A stretch of 37,142 bases of DNA. Origin: Hyphomicrobiales bacterium. Its GTDB lineage: Bacteria > Pseudomonadota > Alphaproteobacteria > Rhizobiales > Xanthobacteraceae. The notes under the pieces were generated by a model that was given only the letters and a program-made list of their open reading frames with translations, made no database searches and was not told the origin of the DNA. Below are positions 23,799 to 31,991 of this stretch, one piece after another. Location of the stretch: the NCBI GenBank assembly GCA_013911975.1, contig JACESF010000041.1, positions 1 through 37,142 on the forward strand, read 5' to 3'. Each line of letters begins with the position of its first letter. The stretch's first letter is position 1. The position numbers and the translations under genes are program-made.

Positions 23799-24674
23799 TC
23801 AGGCCTTGGCGGCGATGGCGTCCGCGAGCGCCACGGTGCGCTGCGCCATGTCGGCGTGCATGCGCTCCACCATGCGCCCGTCGAGCTGGATGACGCCCTT
23901 GCTCTGGTTCTCCGGCAGGGCGAAGGCGCCGATGATGGCGCGCGCCTTGGCCACCTCGGCCTCCGGCGGGCTGAAGGCGGTGTTGCAGGGCTCGATCTGG
24001 CTGGGATGGATCAGCGTCTTGCCGTCCATGCCCATCTCAACGCCCTGGGCGCACTCGGCCTTGAAGCCGTCCATGTTCTGGAACTGGTTCCACACCCCGT
24101 CCAGCACGTCGATGCCATAGGCATGGCCGCCTGCCAGAACCTGCATGAGCCAGCTGATCATGGGCGCGCGCCCCGGCACCAGGGCCGCGCGGGTCTCCTT
24201 GGCGAGGTCGTTGGTGCCCAGCACGAACACGTCCAGCCGGGTGAGCGGGTTGCGGGCGGCGGCGATGGCATGGATGTCGAGGATGGCGATGGGCGTCTCG
24301 ATCATGGCCCAGACGCGGGTGGTCGGGGCGACGCCCAGCGCTTCCAGCCGGCGGCCGACCGTCACGAGCTGGTCGGGGTCCTGCACCTTGGGCACGAGGA
24401 TGGCGTCCGGCGCGGCGGACGCGGCGGCGTCCAGGTCTTCCAGGCCCCACGGCGTGTCCAGTCCGTTGATGCGGATCACCGCCTCGCGCGGGCCGAACCC
24501 GCCCGCCTTGACCGTCTCCACCGCCCGGGCGCGGGCCTCCAGCTTCGCGTCCGGCGCCACCGCGTCTTCCAGGTCGATGATCACGGCATCGACGGGAAGC
24601 GACCGCGCCTTCTCCAGCGCGCGGGCATTGGAGCCCGGCATATAGAGGACGCTGCGGCGGGGACGGATGGTCAT
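23799..24674 (-). CDS. HpcH/HpaI aldolase family, malyl-CoA lyase/thioesterase (Mcl2-like)
   Basis: A 291-aa TIM-barrel CoA-ester lyase. Key residues are visible: RRSVLYMPGS (CoA binding), Asp34/Glu36 in IIDLEDAVAPDAK, Arg68 in VIRINGLDTPWG, Glu126 in WAMIETP, Asp156 in GTNDLAKE and the C-terminal DGKTLIHPSQIE. The sequence looks closer to the CitE-like (3S)-malyl-CoA thioesterase Mcl2 than to Mcl1 lyase of the ethylmalonyl-CoA pathway. A citramalyl- or beta-methylmalyl-CoA substrate is possible. The ATG at 24674 has GGAGAAG upstream and fits the family N-terminus; the frame extends to 24785 without support. It heads a three-gene operon. Confidence 0.85.
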   Translation of the reverse strand: MTIRPRRSVLYMPGSNARALEKARSLPVDAVIIDLEDAVAPDAKLEARARAVETVKAGGFGPREAVIRINGLDTPWGLEDLDAAASAAPDAILVPKVQDPDQLVTVGRRLEALGVAPTTRVWAMIETPIAILDIHAIAAARNPLTRLDVFVLGTNDLAKETRAALVPGRAPMISWLMQVLAGGHAYGIDVLDGVWNQFQNMDGFKAECAQGVEMGMDGKTLIHPSQIEPCNTAFSPPEAEVAKARAIIGAFALPENQSKGVIQLDGRMVERMHADMAQRTVALADAIAAKA

Positions 24675-24966
24675 GGCGGAGCTTCTCCCAGGCAGGGTTT
24701 CGAGCCAAGCTAGAGCGCCGTCCGATCCGAAGGAAACGGAATCTGCAGCACCGGGCCTGCGACCCGTGCGCATCGTGAACGGCATGGCTGAAGCCGGGTG
24801 CAGGAGACATGTGCAAGGGACGAGTGCAGGAGGCGTGTGCGTCCAGGACTCCCCAGGTCGTCATCCATGCGTGAGGCGCGCATCCGTCGTTCGGCTTAAG
24901 CGGAATTACGGATTGGCCCGCACCGGCCCCTGTGGTCCTGTCGCCCGCGTAAAACCGGACACAGCC

Positions 24967-26478
24967 ATGCCCTACGATCGCATCCGCCTCGCCTCGCTCC
25001 ACGAAAAGGTCGTCAGCGCCGAGGAGGCCGCCTCCCACATCCGCGACGGCATGATCGTGGGCATGAGCGGCTTCACCCGCGCGGGCGAGGCGAAGGCCGT
25101 GCCGCTGGCGCTGGCCGAGCGGGCGCGGCGCGAGCCCTTCAAGATCACCCTCGTCACCGGCGCCTCGCTGGGCAACGACCTCGACAAGCAATTGACCGAG
25201 GCCCATGTGCTCGCGCGCCGCATCCCGTTCCAGTCGGATCCCGCGCTGCGCAAGGCCATCAATGCCGGCGAGGTGATGTTCGTGGACCAGCACCTGTCCG
25301 AGACGGTGGAGCACCTGCGCACCAACCAGCTCGGCCCCATCGACGTGGCGGTGGTGGAGGCGGTGGCCATCACCGCGCAGGGCGCCATCATCCCCACCAC
25401 GTCCGTGGGCAATTCGGCCACCTTCGCCATCCTGGCGGAGAAGGTGATCGTGGAGATCAACCTGTCCCAGCCGGCGGAACTGGAGGGGCTGCACGACATC
25501 TACATTCCGACCCGCCGCCCGTTCCGCGAGCCCATTCCCGTGGTCTCGCCCGAGAGCCGTGTGGGCCTGCCCTTCATCCCCATCCCGGCGGAGAAGATCG
25601 CCGCCATCGTGGTGACGCGGAAGCTGGATTCCGCCTCCACCGTCCTGCCGCCCGACCCGGAGACCGCCGCCATCGCGGGGCACCTGATGGACTTCCTCCA
25701 GGGCGAAGTGCGGCGCGGGCGGCTGACCACGCGGCTCCAGCCGCTCCAGGCGGGCATCGGCACCATCGCCAACGCGGTCATGCACGGCTTCATCGACAGC
25801 CCGTTCCATGACCTGACCATGTATTCCGAGGTGCTGCAGGATTCGACCTTCGACCTGTTCGACGCTGGCAAGCTGAACTTCGCCTCCGGCTCCTCCATCA
25901 CCCTGTCCAAGGCGAAGCACGACGCGGTGATGCCGGAGATCGTGCGCTACAAGCCGCGCCTCGTGCTGCGGCCGCAGGAAATCTCCAACCATCCCGAGAT
26001 CATCCGGCGCCTCGGCATCATCGCCATCAACACGGCGCTGGAGTTCGACCTCTACGGCAACGTCAATTCCACCCATGTGGGCGGCACCCACATGATGAAC
26101 GGCATCGGCGGCTCGGGGGATTTCGCGCGCAACGCCTATCTGTCCGTGTTCGTCACCAAGTCCATCGCCAAGGACGGCGCGCTCTCCAGCGTGGTGCCCA
26201 TGGTGCCGCACGTGGACCACAACGAGCACGACGTGGACATATTGGTGACGGAAGTGGGCCTCGCGGACCTGCGCGAACTGGCGCCGCGTGAGCGGGCGCA
26301 GCGCGTCCTGGAAAACTGCGTCCACCCCACCTACCGGGATGAACTCGCCGATTATTACGCGCGCGCCCTCACGCGGGGCGGGCATACGCCCCACCTCATC
26401 GAGGAAGCCTTCTCCTGGCATGTGCGGGCGCGGGAGACCGGCTCCATGCGGCCGACGGGGCCGCGCAAGAGCGCCTGA
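24967..26478 (+). CDS. acetyl-CoA hydrolase/transferase family protein (succinyl-CoA:acetate CoA-transferase type)
   Basis: A 503-aa class I CoA transferase of the AarC/Cat1 group. It would move CoA between succinate, acetate or a related acid. The catalytic glutamate is Glu288 in MYSEVLQDS. GIGTIANAV lies before it. GSGDFARNA and HVDHNEHDVDILVTEVGLADLR are C-terminal family signatures. The length matches the ~500-aa norm. The ATG at 24967 is chosen over an open upstream extension. It is divergent from the malyl-CoA enzyme operon across 292 nt, which holds the promoters but no site I recognise. It could supply succinyl- or acetyl-CoA interconversion to acetate metabolism. Confidence 0.9.
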   Translation: MPYDRIRLASLHEKVVSAEEAASHIRDGMIVGMSGFTRAGEAKAVPLALAERARREPFKITLVTGASLGNDLDKQLTEAHVLARRIPFQSDPALRKAINAGEVMFVDQHLSETVEHLRTNQLGPIDVAVVEAVAITAQGAIIPTTSVGNSATFAILAEKVIVEINLSQPAELEGLHDIYIPTRRPFREPIPVVSPESRVGLPFIPIPAEKIAAIVVTRKLDSASTVLPPDPETAAIAGHLMDFLQGEVRRGRLTTRLQPLQAGIGTIANAVMHGFIDSPFHDLTMYSEVLQDSTFDLFDAGKLNFASGSSITLSKAKHDAVMPEIVRYKPRLVLRPQEISNHPEIIRRLGIIAINTALEFDLYGNVNSTHVGGTHMMNGIGGSGDFARNAYLSVFVTKSIAKDGALSSVVPMVPHVDHNEHDVDILVTEVGLADLRELAPRERAQRVLENCVHPTYRDELADYYARALTRGGHTPHLIEEAFSWHVRARETGSMRPTGPRKSA

Positions 26479-26545
26479 GGGGAAAGTCTCCTCTCCCGCT
26501 TGCGGGGGAGGGAGCAGAGCAATTGGCTGCGGGAGCCTCAAACGA

Positions 26546-26571
26546 AAACGGCGCCCGCAGGGGCGCCGTTT
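26546..26571. terminator. bidirectional terminator between CoA transferase and asd
   Basis: A perfect 11-bp stem (AAACGGCGCCC at 26546-26556, complement at 26561-26571) with a GCAG loop. The T-rich tail is better on minus (TTTTCGTTT), so it mainly serves asd and probably also the convergent CoA transferase. Confidence 0.85.
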
Positions 26572-26592
26572 CCAATTGGGGTCGAACCCGCC

Positions 26593-27627
26593 TCACGCCG
26601 CCTTGCGGCGCGGGGTGATGAGCTTGCGGTTCACCAGCACTTCCGCGATCTGCACCGCGTTCAGCGCCGCGCCCTTGCGCAGATTGTCCGACACGCACCA
26701 GAAGGCGATGCCGTTGTCCACGGTCGGGTCGTCGCGCAGGCGCGAGATATAGGTCGCGTCCTCGCCCGCCGCCTCGTGGGGCGTCGCATAGCCGCCGGGC
26801 TCGCGGGTATCCACCAGCAGGATGCCGGGGGCGGCGCGCAGGATCTTGCGTGCCTCTTCCGCCGACAGCGGCTTCTCGAACTCCACGTTCACGCTCTCGG
26901 AATGGGAGACGAAGACCGGCACGCGCACGCAGGTGGCGACGAGCTTGATCTTGGGGTCGAGAATCTTCTTGGTCTCGACGTTCATCTTCCACTCTTCCTT
27001 CGTGAACCCGTCCTCCATGAAGGTATCGATCTGGGGGATCAGGTTGAAGGCGATGCGCTTGGGGAACTTCTTCGCCTCCACGGGGTCCGAGACGAACACC
27101 GCGCGGGTCTGGCTGAACAGTTCGTCCATGGCGTCCTTGCCGGCGCCGGAGACGGACTGATAGGTGGACACCACCACCCGCGTGATGGTCGCCGCGTCAT
27201 GCAGCGGCTTCAGCGCCACCACGAGCTGCGCGGTGGAGCAGTTCGGGTTGGCGATGATGTTCTTCTTCTTGAAGCCGACGATGGCATCGGCATTCACTTC
27301 CGGCACGATCAGCGGAACGTCGGGGTCCGTGCGCCACTGGGACGAATTGTCGATGACGACGCAGCCCTGCGCGCCGATCTTCGGCGAATAGTCCTTTGAT
27401 ACGGCGCCGCCCGCCGACATGAGGCAGATGTCGGTGTCGGAAAAGTCGTAGGTGGCGAGGTCCTTCACCTTCAGGGTTTTGTCGCCGTAGGAGACCTCGA
27501 CGCCCATGGAGCGGCGCGACGCGAGCGCGACAACCTCGTCGGCGGGGAAGCCCCGCTCATCGAGGATCGACAGGATCTCCCGGCCCACATTGCCCGTGGC
27601 ACCGGCGACGGCGATCTTGAAACCCAT
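26593..27627 (-). CDS. asd: aspartate-semialdehyde dehydrogenase
   Basis: A 344-aa enzyme that reduces aspartyl phosphate to aspartate semialdehyde with NADPH. It is the branch-point step to lysine, diaminopimelate, threonine and methionine. VAGATGNVGREI (7-18) is the NADP motif. Cys130 in NPNCSTAQ is the nucleophile. The catalytic His is in VPVFVSHSESVNVEF. The ATG at 27627 gives the normal length and family N-terminus; the open frame to 27798 upstream has no support. The gene is monocistronic and ends in a clear terminator. Confidence 0.97.
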   Translation of the reverse strand: MGFKIAVAGATGNVGREILSILDERGFPADEVVALASRRSMGVEVSYGDKTLKVKDLATYDFSDTDICLMSAGGAVSKDYSPKIGAQGCVVIDNSSQWRTDPDVPLIVPEVNADAIVGFKKKNIIANPNCSTAQLVVALKPLHDAATITRVVVSTYQSVSGAGKDAMDELFSQTRAVFVSDPVEAKKFPKRIAFNLIPQIDTFMEDGFTKEEWKMNVETKKILDPKIKLVATCVRVPVFVSHSESVNVEFEKPLSAEEARKILRAAPGILLVDTREPGGYATPHEAAGEDATYISRLRDDPTVDNGIAFWCVSDNLRKGAALNAVQIAEVLVNRKLITPRRKAA

Positions 27628-28004
27628 GACAGACCTTCGCTGGTAATCCGGCCTTTCGCCGGAAGAGCGAGCTTTTATGCCTTTGCGGGCAAAGGCGCAA
27701 CGGCGCCGCGCGCAACCCGCCTGCGCGTGGGGCTGGGCTTTCCCGCCCTTGCACTGTGGCGCGCCCGACACGGTGCGGCACGGCCCGTTGCGGCGCACGC
27801 GACGCGCCGGGCGTCGGCATCCGGCGGAAACCGTTGATTTGCCATGGCTCGCAATGGCCCGCCAGCGTCCGGCCTCCGTAGGGAACCGGCCTCGACCTCA
27901 CGCCGTTCCTTGCCTAGACTGCGTTTGTGACGTAACCGGAATCGGACCGTTGATCGGGACGTTTCGCCAAGACGTTCCCTAAGACGTTTCCCTGGGAGAA
28001 TTCC
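27628..28004. other. intergenic region upstream of asd and the small secreted protein gene
   Basis: A 377-nt divergent spacer with no supported gene. It should contain the promoters of asd (minus) and the 28005 gene (plus). A possible plus-strand promoter is TTGCCT (27910-27915) with TAACCG 17 nt further on, a weak match. Three imperfect GACGTT-type tandem units lie at 27958-27995. Confidence 0.5.
27958..27995 (+). repeat. three tandem GACGTT-type 12-13-nt units
   Basis: Three consecutive units begin GACGTTTCGCCAA (27958), GACGTTCCCTAA (27971) and GACGTTTCCCTGG (27983). They end 9 nt before the ATG at 28005 and so fall in the leader of the small secreted protein gene. They may be repeat operator sites or chance. 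Confidence 0.5.
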
Positions 28005-28319
28005 ATGCGTTTCGCGCCGCTTCTCACCCTCGCCGCCGCCTTGAGCCTCGCGGCCGTCGGCGCGGCCGAGGCTCAGACCTCCTCGAGCGCTTCCAGCAGC
28101 CAGTCCGCATCCGGTACCCAGGCGAAGAAGCGCATCGTCATCGACATCAAGAAGCGCTCGCCGCTGGATGCCGGCACGGTGGTGAAGCCGGGCTCCAAGT
28201 CCTATTTGGACTATGCCCTGCCGACCAGCTACTTCTTCCCCACCTACGGTGCCGGCGAGAACGGCTTCGTGCCCGGCCGCTACCCGCTGCCCGACCGCTT
28301 CTACCTGCCCGGCTACTGA
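28005..28319 (+). CDS. small secreted protein of unknown function
   Basis: A 104-aa protein that I do not recognise. The signal peptide spans about residues 1-24 (MRFAPLLTLAAALSLAAVG, cleavage near AEAQT). A Ser/Ala-rich linker (SSSASSSQSASG) follows, then a basic patch (KKRIVIDIKKRS). The aromatic/Pro/Gly-rich C-terminus (YALPTSYFFPTYGAGENG, then PGRYPLPDRFYLPGY) has no Cys in the mature part. A GGGAGA ribosome binding site precedes the ATG. It lies 90 nt before cysT and in the same direction, where a sulfate-binding protein gene often sits. It is far too short to be one. Confidence 0.75.
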   Translation: MRFAPLLTLAAALSLAAVGAAEAQTSSSASSSQSASGTQAKKRIVIDIKKRSPLDAGTVVKPGSKSYLDYALPTSYFFPTYGAGENGFVPGRYPLPDRFYLPGY

Positions 28320-28409
28320 GACGGGGCGCGCGGCCGCTCGACAAGAGGCCAGGGCGCCGTCATATACGCCGCCCGGCCCCGCGCCGCGTGATCGAAGAGG
28401 GCCCGCCTC

Positions 28410-29231
28410 ATGTTCAGCGTCATACCGGGCTTCCGCCTGTCGCTCGGCATCACGCTGACCTATCTCGGCCTCATCGTCCTTCTGCCCATCGCCGCGCTGA
28501 TCCTGCAGGCGGCGGACGTGGGCCTGGCGCGCTACATCGCCATCATCACGTCGCCCCGCACGCTGGCGTCCTTCCAGATCACCATCGGCGCCGCCGCGGC
28601 CGCCACGCTGTTCAACGCGGTGTACGGGCTCATGCTGGCCTGGGTGCTGGTGCGCTATGACTTTCCCGGCCGGCGCCTGCTGGATACGCTGGTGGACGTG
28701 CCGTTCGCGCTCCCCACGGCGGTCGCGGGCCTCGCCCTCGTCACCCTGTTCGCGAAGAACGGCTGGTTCGGCGCGCCGCTGGAGGCCTGGGGCATCCAGG
28801 TGGCCTATGCGCCCGCCGGCATCATCTGCGCCATGGCCTTCACCTCCATCCCGTTCGTGGTGCGCACCGTGCAGCCGGTGCTGGAGGATTTGAGCGCGGA
28901 CCTGGAAGAGGCGGCGACCACTCTCGGGGCCTCGGAGTTCCGGGTGTTCCGCACCGTGATCCTGCCCGCCATCTTCCCCGCCTTCCTGGCGGGCGCCTCG
29001 CTGGCCTTTGCCCGCTCCCTGGGCGAGTTCGGGGCGGTGGTGTTCATCGCCGGCAACCAGCCGTTCCGCACCGAGATCGTGGCCCTGCTCGCCTTCATCC
29101 GGCTGGAGGAATACGACTACCCCGCCGCCGCAGCCATCGCGGCCACAATGCTTGGCTTCGCCTTCCTGATGCTGCTGACCGTGAACCTCATCCAGGCGTG
29201 GCACCAGCGCCGCGCGATCCGGGAGGATTGA
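28410..29231 (+). CDS. cysT: sulfate/thiosulfate ABC transporter permease CysT
   Basis: A 273-aa inner-membrane permease with about six helices. It matches CysT (CysU), with the FxLSLGITLTYLGLIVLLP-type first helix and DVPFALPTAVAGLALVTLF. The EAA loop that docks the ATPase is at EEAATTLGASEFRVFRTVILP, followed by FARSLGEFGAVVFIAGN. It would pair with CysW to form the membrane channel of sulfate uptake. The stop is 2 nt before the cysW start. No cysA or sbp/cysP gene is adjacent. Confidence 0.93.
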   Translation: MFSVIPGFRLSLGITLTYLGLIVLLPIAALILQAADVGLARYIAIITSPRTLASFQITIGAAAAATLFNAVYGLMLAWVLVRYDFPGRRLLDTLVDVPFALPTAVAGLALVTLFAKNGWFGAPLEAWGIQVAYAPAGIICAMAFTSIPFVVRTVQPVLEDLSADLEEAATTLGASEFRVFRTVILPAIFPAFLAGASLAFARSLGEFGAVVFIAGNQPFRTEIVALLAFIRLEEYDYPAAAAIAATMLGFAFLMLLTVNLIQAWHQRRAIRED

Positions 29232-29233
29232 GC

Positions 29234-30097
29234 ATGGCCGAGGCCGGACGCAGGCGGGTGGGGGACGGGGCGGCCACGCGGCGCACCCTGCTGGCGGTGG
29301 TGCTGGTCGTGACCGCCTTCGTGGTGATCGCGCCGCTCGTCATCATCTTCACCCAGGCCATGTCGCGGGGCCTCGCGGCCTATGGCGAAAGCCTCGTGCG
29401 CCCCGACACGCTGCATGCGGTGGGGCTCACATTGTTCACGGCGCTCATCTGCGTGCCCGTGAACGTGATGTTCGGCATCGCCGCCGCCTGGACCGTGACC
29501 AAGTTCACCTTTCCCGGCCGCGGCCTCCTGCTGGCGCTGATCGAGCTGCCCTTCTCCATCTCGCCCATCGTCGCGGGCGTCGCCTATCTGTTCGTCTATG
29601 GCGCGCAGGGCCTGCTGGGGCCGTTCCTCGAAGCCCACGACATCAAGATCATGTTCGCCGTCCCGGGCATCGTGCTTGCCAGCCTGTTCGTCACCGCGCC
29701 GTTCGTCGCGCGGGAGATCATCCCCCTCATGATGGCGCAGGGGCGCGAGGAGGAAGAGGCGGCGGTGACGCTGGGCGCCTCGGGATGGCGCATCCTGCGC
29801 ACCGTGACGCTGCCCAATATCCGCTTCGCCCTGCTCTACGGGGCGGCGCTGTGCAATGCGCGGGTCATGGGCGAGTTCGGCGCGGTGTCGGTGGTGTCCG
29901 GCAACATCCGGGGCAAGACCTCGACCCTGCCGCTGCAGATCGAACTGCTCTACCAGGATGCCCAGGCCGCCGCCGCCTTCGCGGCCGCCACCATCCTCGC
30001 GGGGGTGGCCCTGCTGACGCTGGTGGCGAAGCTGGTCATCGAGCGCATGGACACGGAGCGGCAGAAGGCCACCTCCGTTCCCGGCATCGGCCACTGA
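29234..30097 (+). CDS. cysW: sulfate ABC transporter permease CysW
   Basis: A 287-aa permease partner of CysT with six hydrophobic segments. IELPFSISPIVAGVAYLFVYG and the EAA loop EEEEAAVTLGASGWRILRTVTLPNI are CysW signatures, followed by ALCNARVMGEFGAVSVVSGN. The ATG at 29234 lies 2 nt after the cysT stop; an upstream in-frame ATG at 29198 overlaps cysT and is not needed. A cysA ATPase gene, which usually follows, is absent. The next gene is lapA on the opposite strand. Confidence 0.93.
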   Translation: MAEAGRRRVGDGAATRRTLLAVVLVVTAFVVIAPLVIIFTQAMSRGLAAYGESLVRPDTLHAVGLTLFTALICVPVNVMFGIAAAWTVTKFTFPGRGLLLALIELPFSISPIVAGVAYLFVYGAQGLLGPFLEAHDIKIMFAVPGIVLASLFVTAPFVAREIIPLMMAQGREEEEAAVTLGASGWRILRTVTLPNIRFALLYGAALCNARVMGEFGAVSVVSGNIRGKTSTLPLQIELLYQDAQAAAAFAAATILAGVALLTLVAKLVIERMDTERQKATSVPGIGH

Positions 30098-30108
30098 GCC
30101 GGACGGCG

Positions 30109-30128
30109 CCCGCGCTCACCGGCGCGGG
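30109..30128 (+). terminator. possible cysW terminator
   Basis: CCCGCGC (30109-30115) and GCGCGGG (30122-30128) form a 7-bp stem with a 6-nt loop, 12 nt after the cysW stop. There is no T-run after it, so it is a weak or factor-dependent terminator at best. Confidence 0.35.
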
Positions 30129-30166
30129 TCGATCATCCCCAGGACGCGGTGAAAGCGGAAACGGCC

Positions 30167-30493
30167 TCAGCCGCGGCGCACCGGGGCGGGCAGGCCGGGC
30201 GCGCGTGGGCGCGCCTCGGGCGCGGGCACGATCTTCCGGGCGCGCCGGGCCTCGCGGCGGAAGCGGCCCTGGCCCAGCCAGGACACAGCGCCCCCCAGCA
30301 CCACGCCGAGGATCAGCGCCCCGAAGATGATGACGAACAGCGGCACCTGGAGCGTCAGGGCCGACGTGTCGGGGCTGAACGGGTCCAGGGAGACAGGCAC
30401 CGCGCGGCGGTTGGCCACGGCCAGCGCCACCACGAGGATGCAGAGGGGCAGGCCGATCAGGACGGACAGGGCACGTTTCACGTCGTCACTCAC
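30167..30493 (-). CDS. lapA: LapA/DUF1049 domain membrane protein
   Basis: A 108-aa protein with two membrane segments (about residues 8-28 and 48-72) and the LapA-domain pattern: [25 protein letters not shown] and [27 protein letters not shown] basic cytoplasmic tail follows. In enterobacteria LapA acts with LapB in lipopolysaccharide assembly control; in alphaproteobacteria the role is less clear. The start is GTG at 30493, overlapping the ihfB stop by 3 nt, so the two are coupled. It is the last gene of the sppA-ihfB-lapA group. Confidence 0.85.
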   Translation of the reverse strand: MSDDVKRALSVLIGLPLCILVVALAVANRRAVPVSLDPFSPDTSALTLQVPLFVIIFGALILGVVLGGAVSWLGQGRFRREARRARKIVPAPEARPRAPGLPAPVRRG

Positions 30494-30774
30494 GCTTGGC
30501 CGTTGAGACGCTCGCGCATCTCCTTGCCGGTCTTGAAATAGGGGACGGCCTTCTCGCTCACGTCCACCTGCTTGCCGGTGCGCGGGTTGCGCCCGGTGCG
30601 GGCCTCGCGCTTCTTCACCGAGAAGGCGCCGAAGCCGCGCAGCTCCACCCGGTCGCCACGGGCGAGGGCGGACACGATCTGCTCCAGGATGGCGTTGACG
30701 ATGTTCTCCACGTCCCGCTGATAGAGATGCGGGTTCGCGTCGGCGATCTTCTGGACCAGTTCAGACTTGATCAT
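30490..30774 (-). CDS. ihfB: integration host factor subunit beta
   Basis: A 94-aa DNA-bending protein. [16 protein letters not shown] and [17 protein letters not shown] form the dimer body. [29 protein letters not shown] contains the DNA-inserting arm with the conserved NPRTG. It pairs with IhfA, encoded elsewhere. Its place after sppA and before lapA is the usual alphaproteobacterial order. Confidence 0.96.
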   Translation of the reverse strand: MIKSELVQKIADANPHLYQRDVENIVNAILEQIVSALARGDRVELRGFGAFSVKKREARTGRNPRTGKQVDVSEKAVPYFKTGKEMRERLNGQA

Positions 30775-30921
30775 GGCGTGCCCCGTTCCGTATTCCAGAC
30801 CCTTGCCCAGTCTTCTGCCCCGGTCGCGCGCCCTGATCTTTGCCCTGGTCCTGCGTCCAGTCCTGCGCCGCCTGGCCGAAGGGGCCGAAAGGCGGTGGAA
30901 AAGCTTGTGCTGACGGGATTT

Positions 30922-31893
30922 TCATTGTGCCGAACGAGGGTGCCAGAGGGCCAGCAGGCCGTCAAGCTGGGCCCTCTCCAGCGCCTCGTCCGCGAACTGG
31001 GCGAACAGGGGCGCGAGGGAGGCGAGGCCCACCGCGCCGAGCACGGTCTCCACGGACCCGCGCAGCCATCCGAACTCGTTGGCGACGCCGGGGGCCGGCC
31101 AGGTGCGGGTGCGCAGGCGCTCCGGCACGCCCTTCTCGCGGGCCAGCCAGGCGCGCGCGGTGCGCTCGTCGCCCACCTCGTCCACCAGTTGCAGCTCCAG
31201 CGCCTGGTGCCCGGTGAAGACGCGGCCGTCCGTGGCGGCGGTGAGCTTGGCCTCCGGCATTTTCCGCCGGTCGGCCACCAGGCCCTTGAACCAGCCGTAG
31301 CTGTCCATGACGAGGCTGTCGATGGCGGCCCGCGCGGCGGGAGTCGTGGGCGTGTAGGGATTGGGCGACGCTTTCAGGGGGCTCGACTTGATGTCCTCCA
31401 TGGTCACGCCCACGGTCTTCAGCAGTTCGGTCACGTTGGGATATTGGAAGATCACGCCCACGGACCCGACGATGGCGTTGCGGCGGGCGACGATATGGTC
31501 CGCCCCCATGGCCGCGATATAGGCCCCCGAGGCGCCGACGCCCTCCACCACGGCCACCACCGGCTTCTTGGCCGCGAGGCGGCGCAGGGCGTCATAGAGC
31601 TGCTCGGAGCCGGTGACGGTGCCGCCGGGGCTGTCGATGGAGAGGAGCACGGCGGCGGCATTGGAGCGGCCGACCTTCTCGATCAGCTCCACGCGCTCGC
31701 GGTCGTTGCGGATGAGCCCGCCGATGACGATGCGGGCCACATGGGGCGACGCCTCGCTGAACGGACGCCCGAGCGCCGCATAGGCGCCGACGCCCACGGC
31801 GAGGACCAGCGCCAGGACCCCCACGACCCGCCAGAAGGTGAGCTTGCTGCGCAGGCGGCGGCGATCGACGATCTGGTCCACGTCCAAAGACAT
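30922..31893 (-). CDS. sppA: signal peptide peptidase SppA
   Basis: A 323-aa inner-membrane serine protease that degrades leftover signal peptides. One N-terminal membrane anchor spans about 20-42. Conserved blocks are LLSIDSPGGTVTGSEQLY, catalytic Ser122 in GVGASGAYIAAMG, GSVGVIFQYPN and catalytic Lys174 in KSSPLKASPNPY. This is the short single-domain form (E. coli SppA is about twice as long). It is followed by ihfB after 147 nt, which may include a separate promoter. Confidence 0.94.
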   Translation of the reverse strand: MSLDVDQIVDRRRLRSKLTFWRVVGVLALVLAVGVGAYAALGRPFSEASPHVARIVIGGLIRNDRERVELIEKVGRSNAAAVLLSIDSPGGTVTGSEQLYDALRRLAAKKPVVAVVEGVGASGAYIAAMGADHIVARRNAIVGSVGVIFQYPNVTELLKTVGVTMEDIKSSPLKASPNPYTPTTPAARAAIDSLVMDSYGWFKGLVADRRKMPEAKLTAATDGRVFTGHQALELQLVDEVGDERTARAWLAREKGVPERLRTRTWPAPGVANEFGWLRGSVETVLGAVGLASLAPLFAQFADEALERAQLDGLLALWHPRSAQ

Positions 31894-31991
31894 TCAGGCT
31901 CTCCGTCTCCCCGCGCCGGCCAATAAAGACGGGGGGCCCTGTCATTGCAAGCGGCGGGATGGCGCATCCGCGCCGCCCCCGCCGCCCGGCC

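Noticed and set aside
24037..26541. 834-codon open frame on minus across the CoA transferase and malyl-CoA enzyme genes
   Set aside because: Covers two well-supported genes in other frames and has no recognisable domain.
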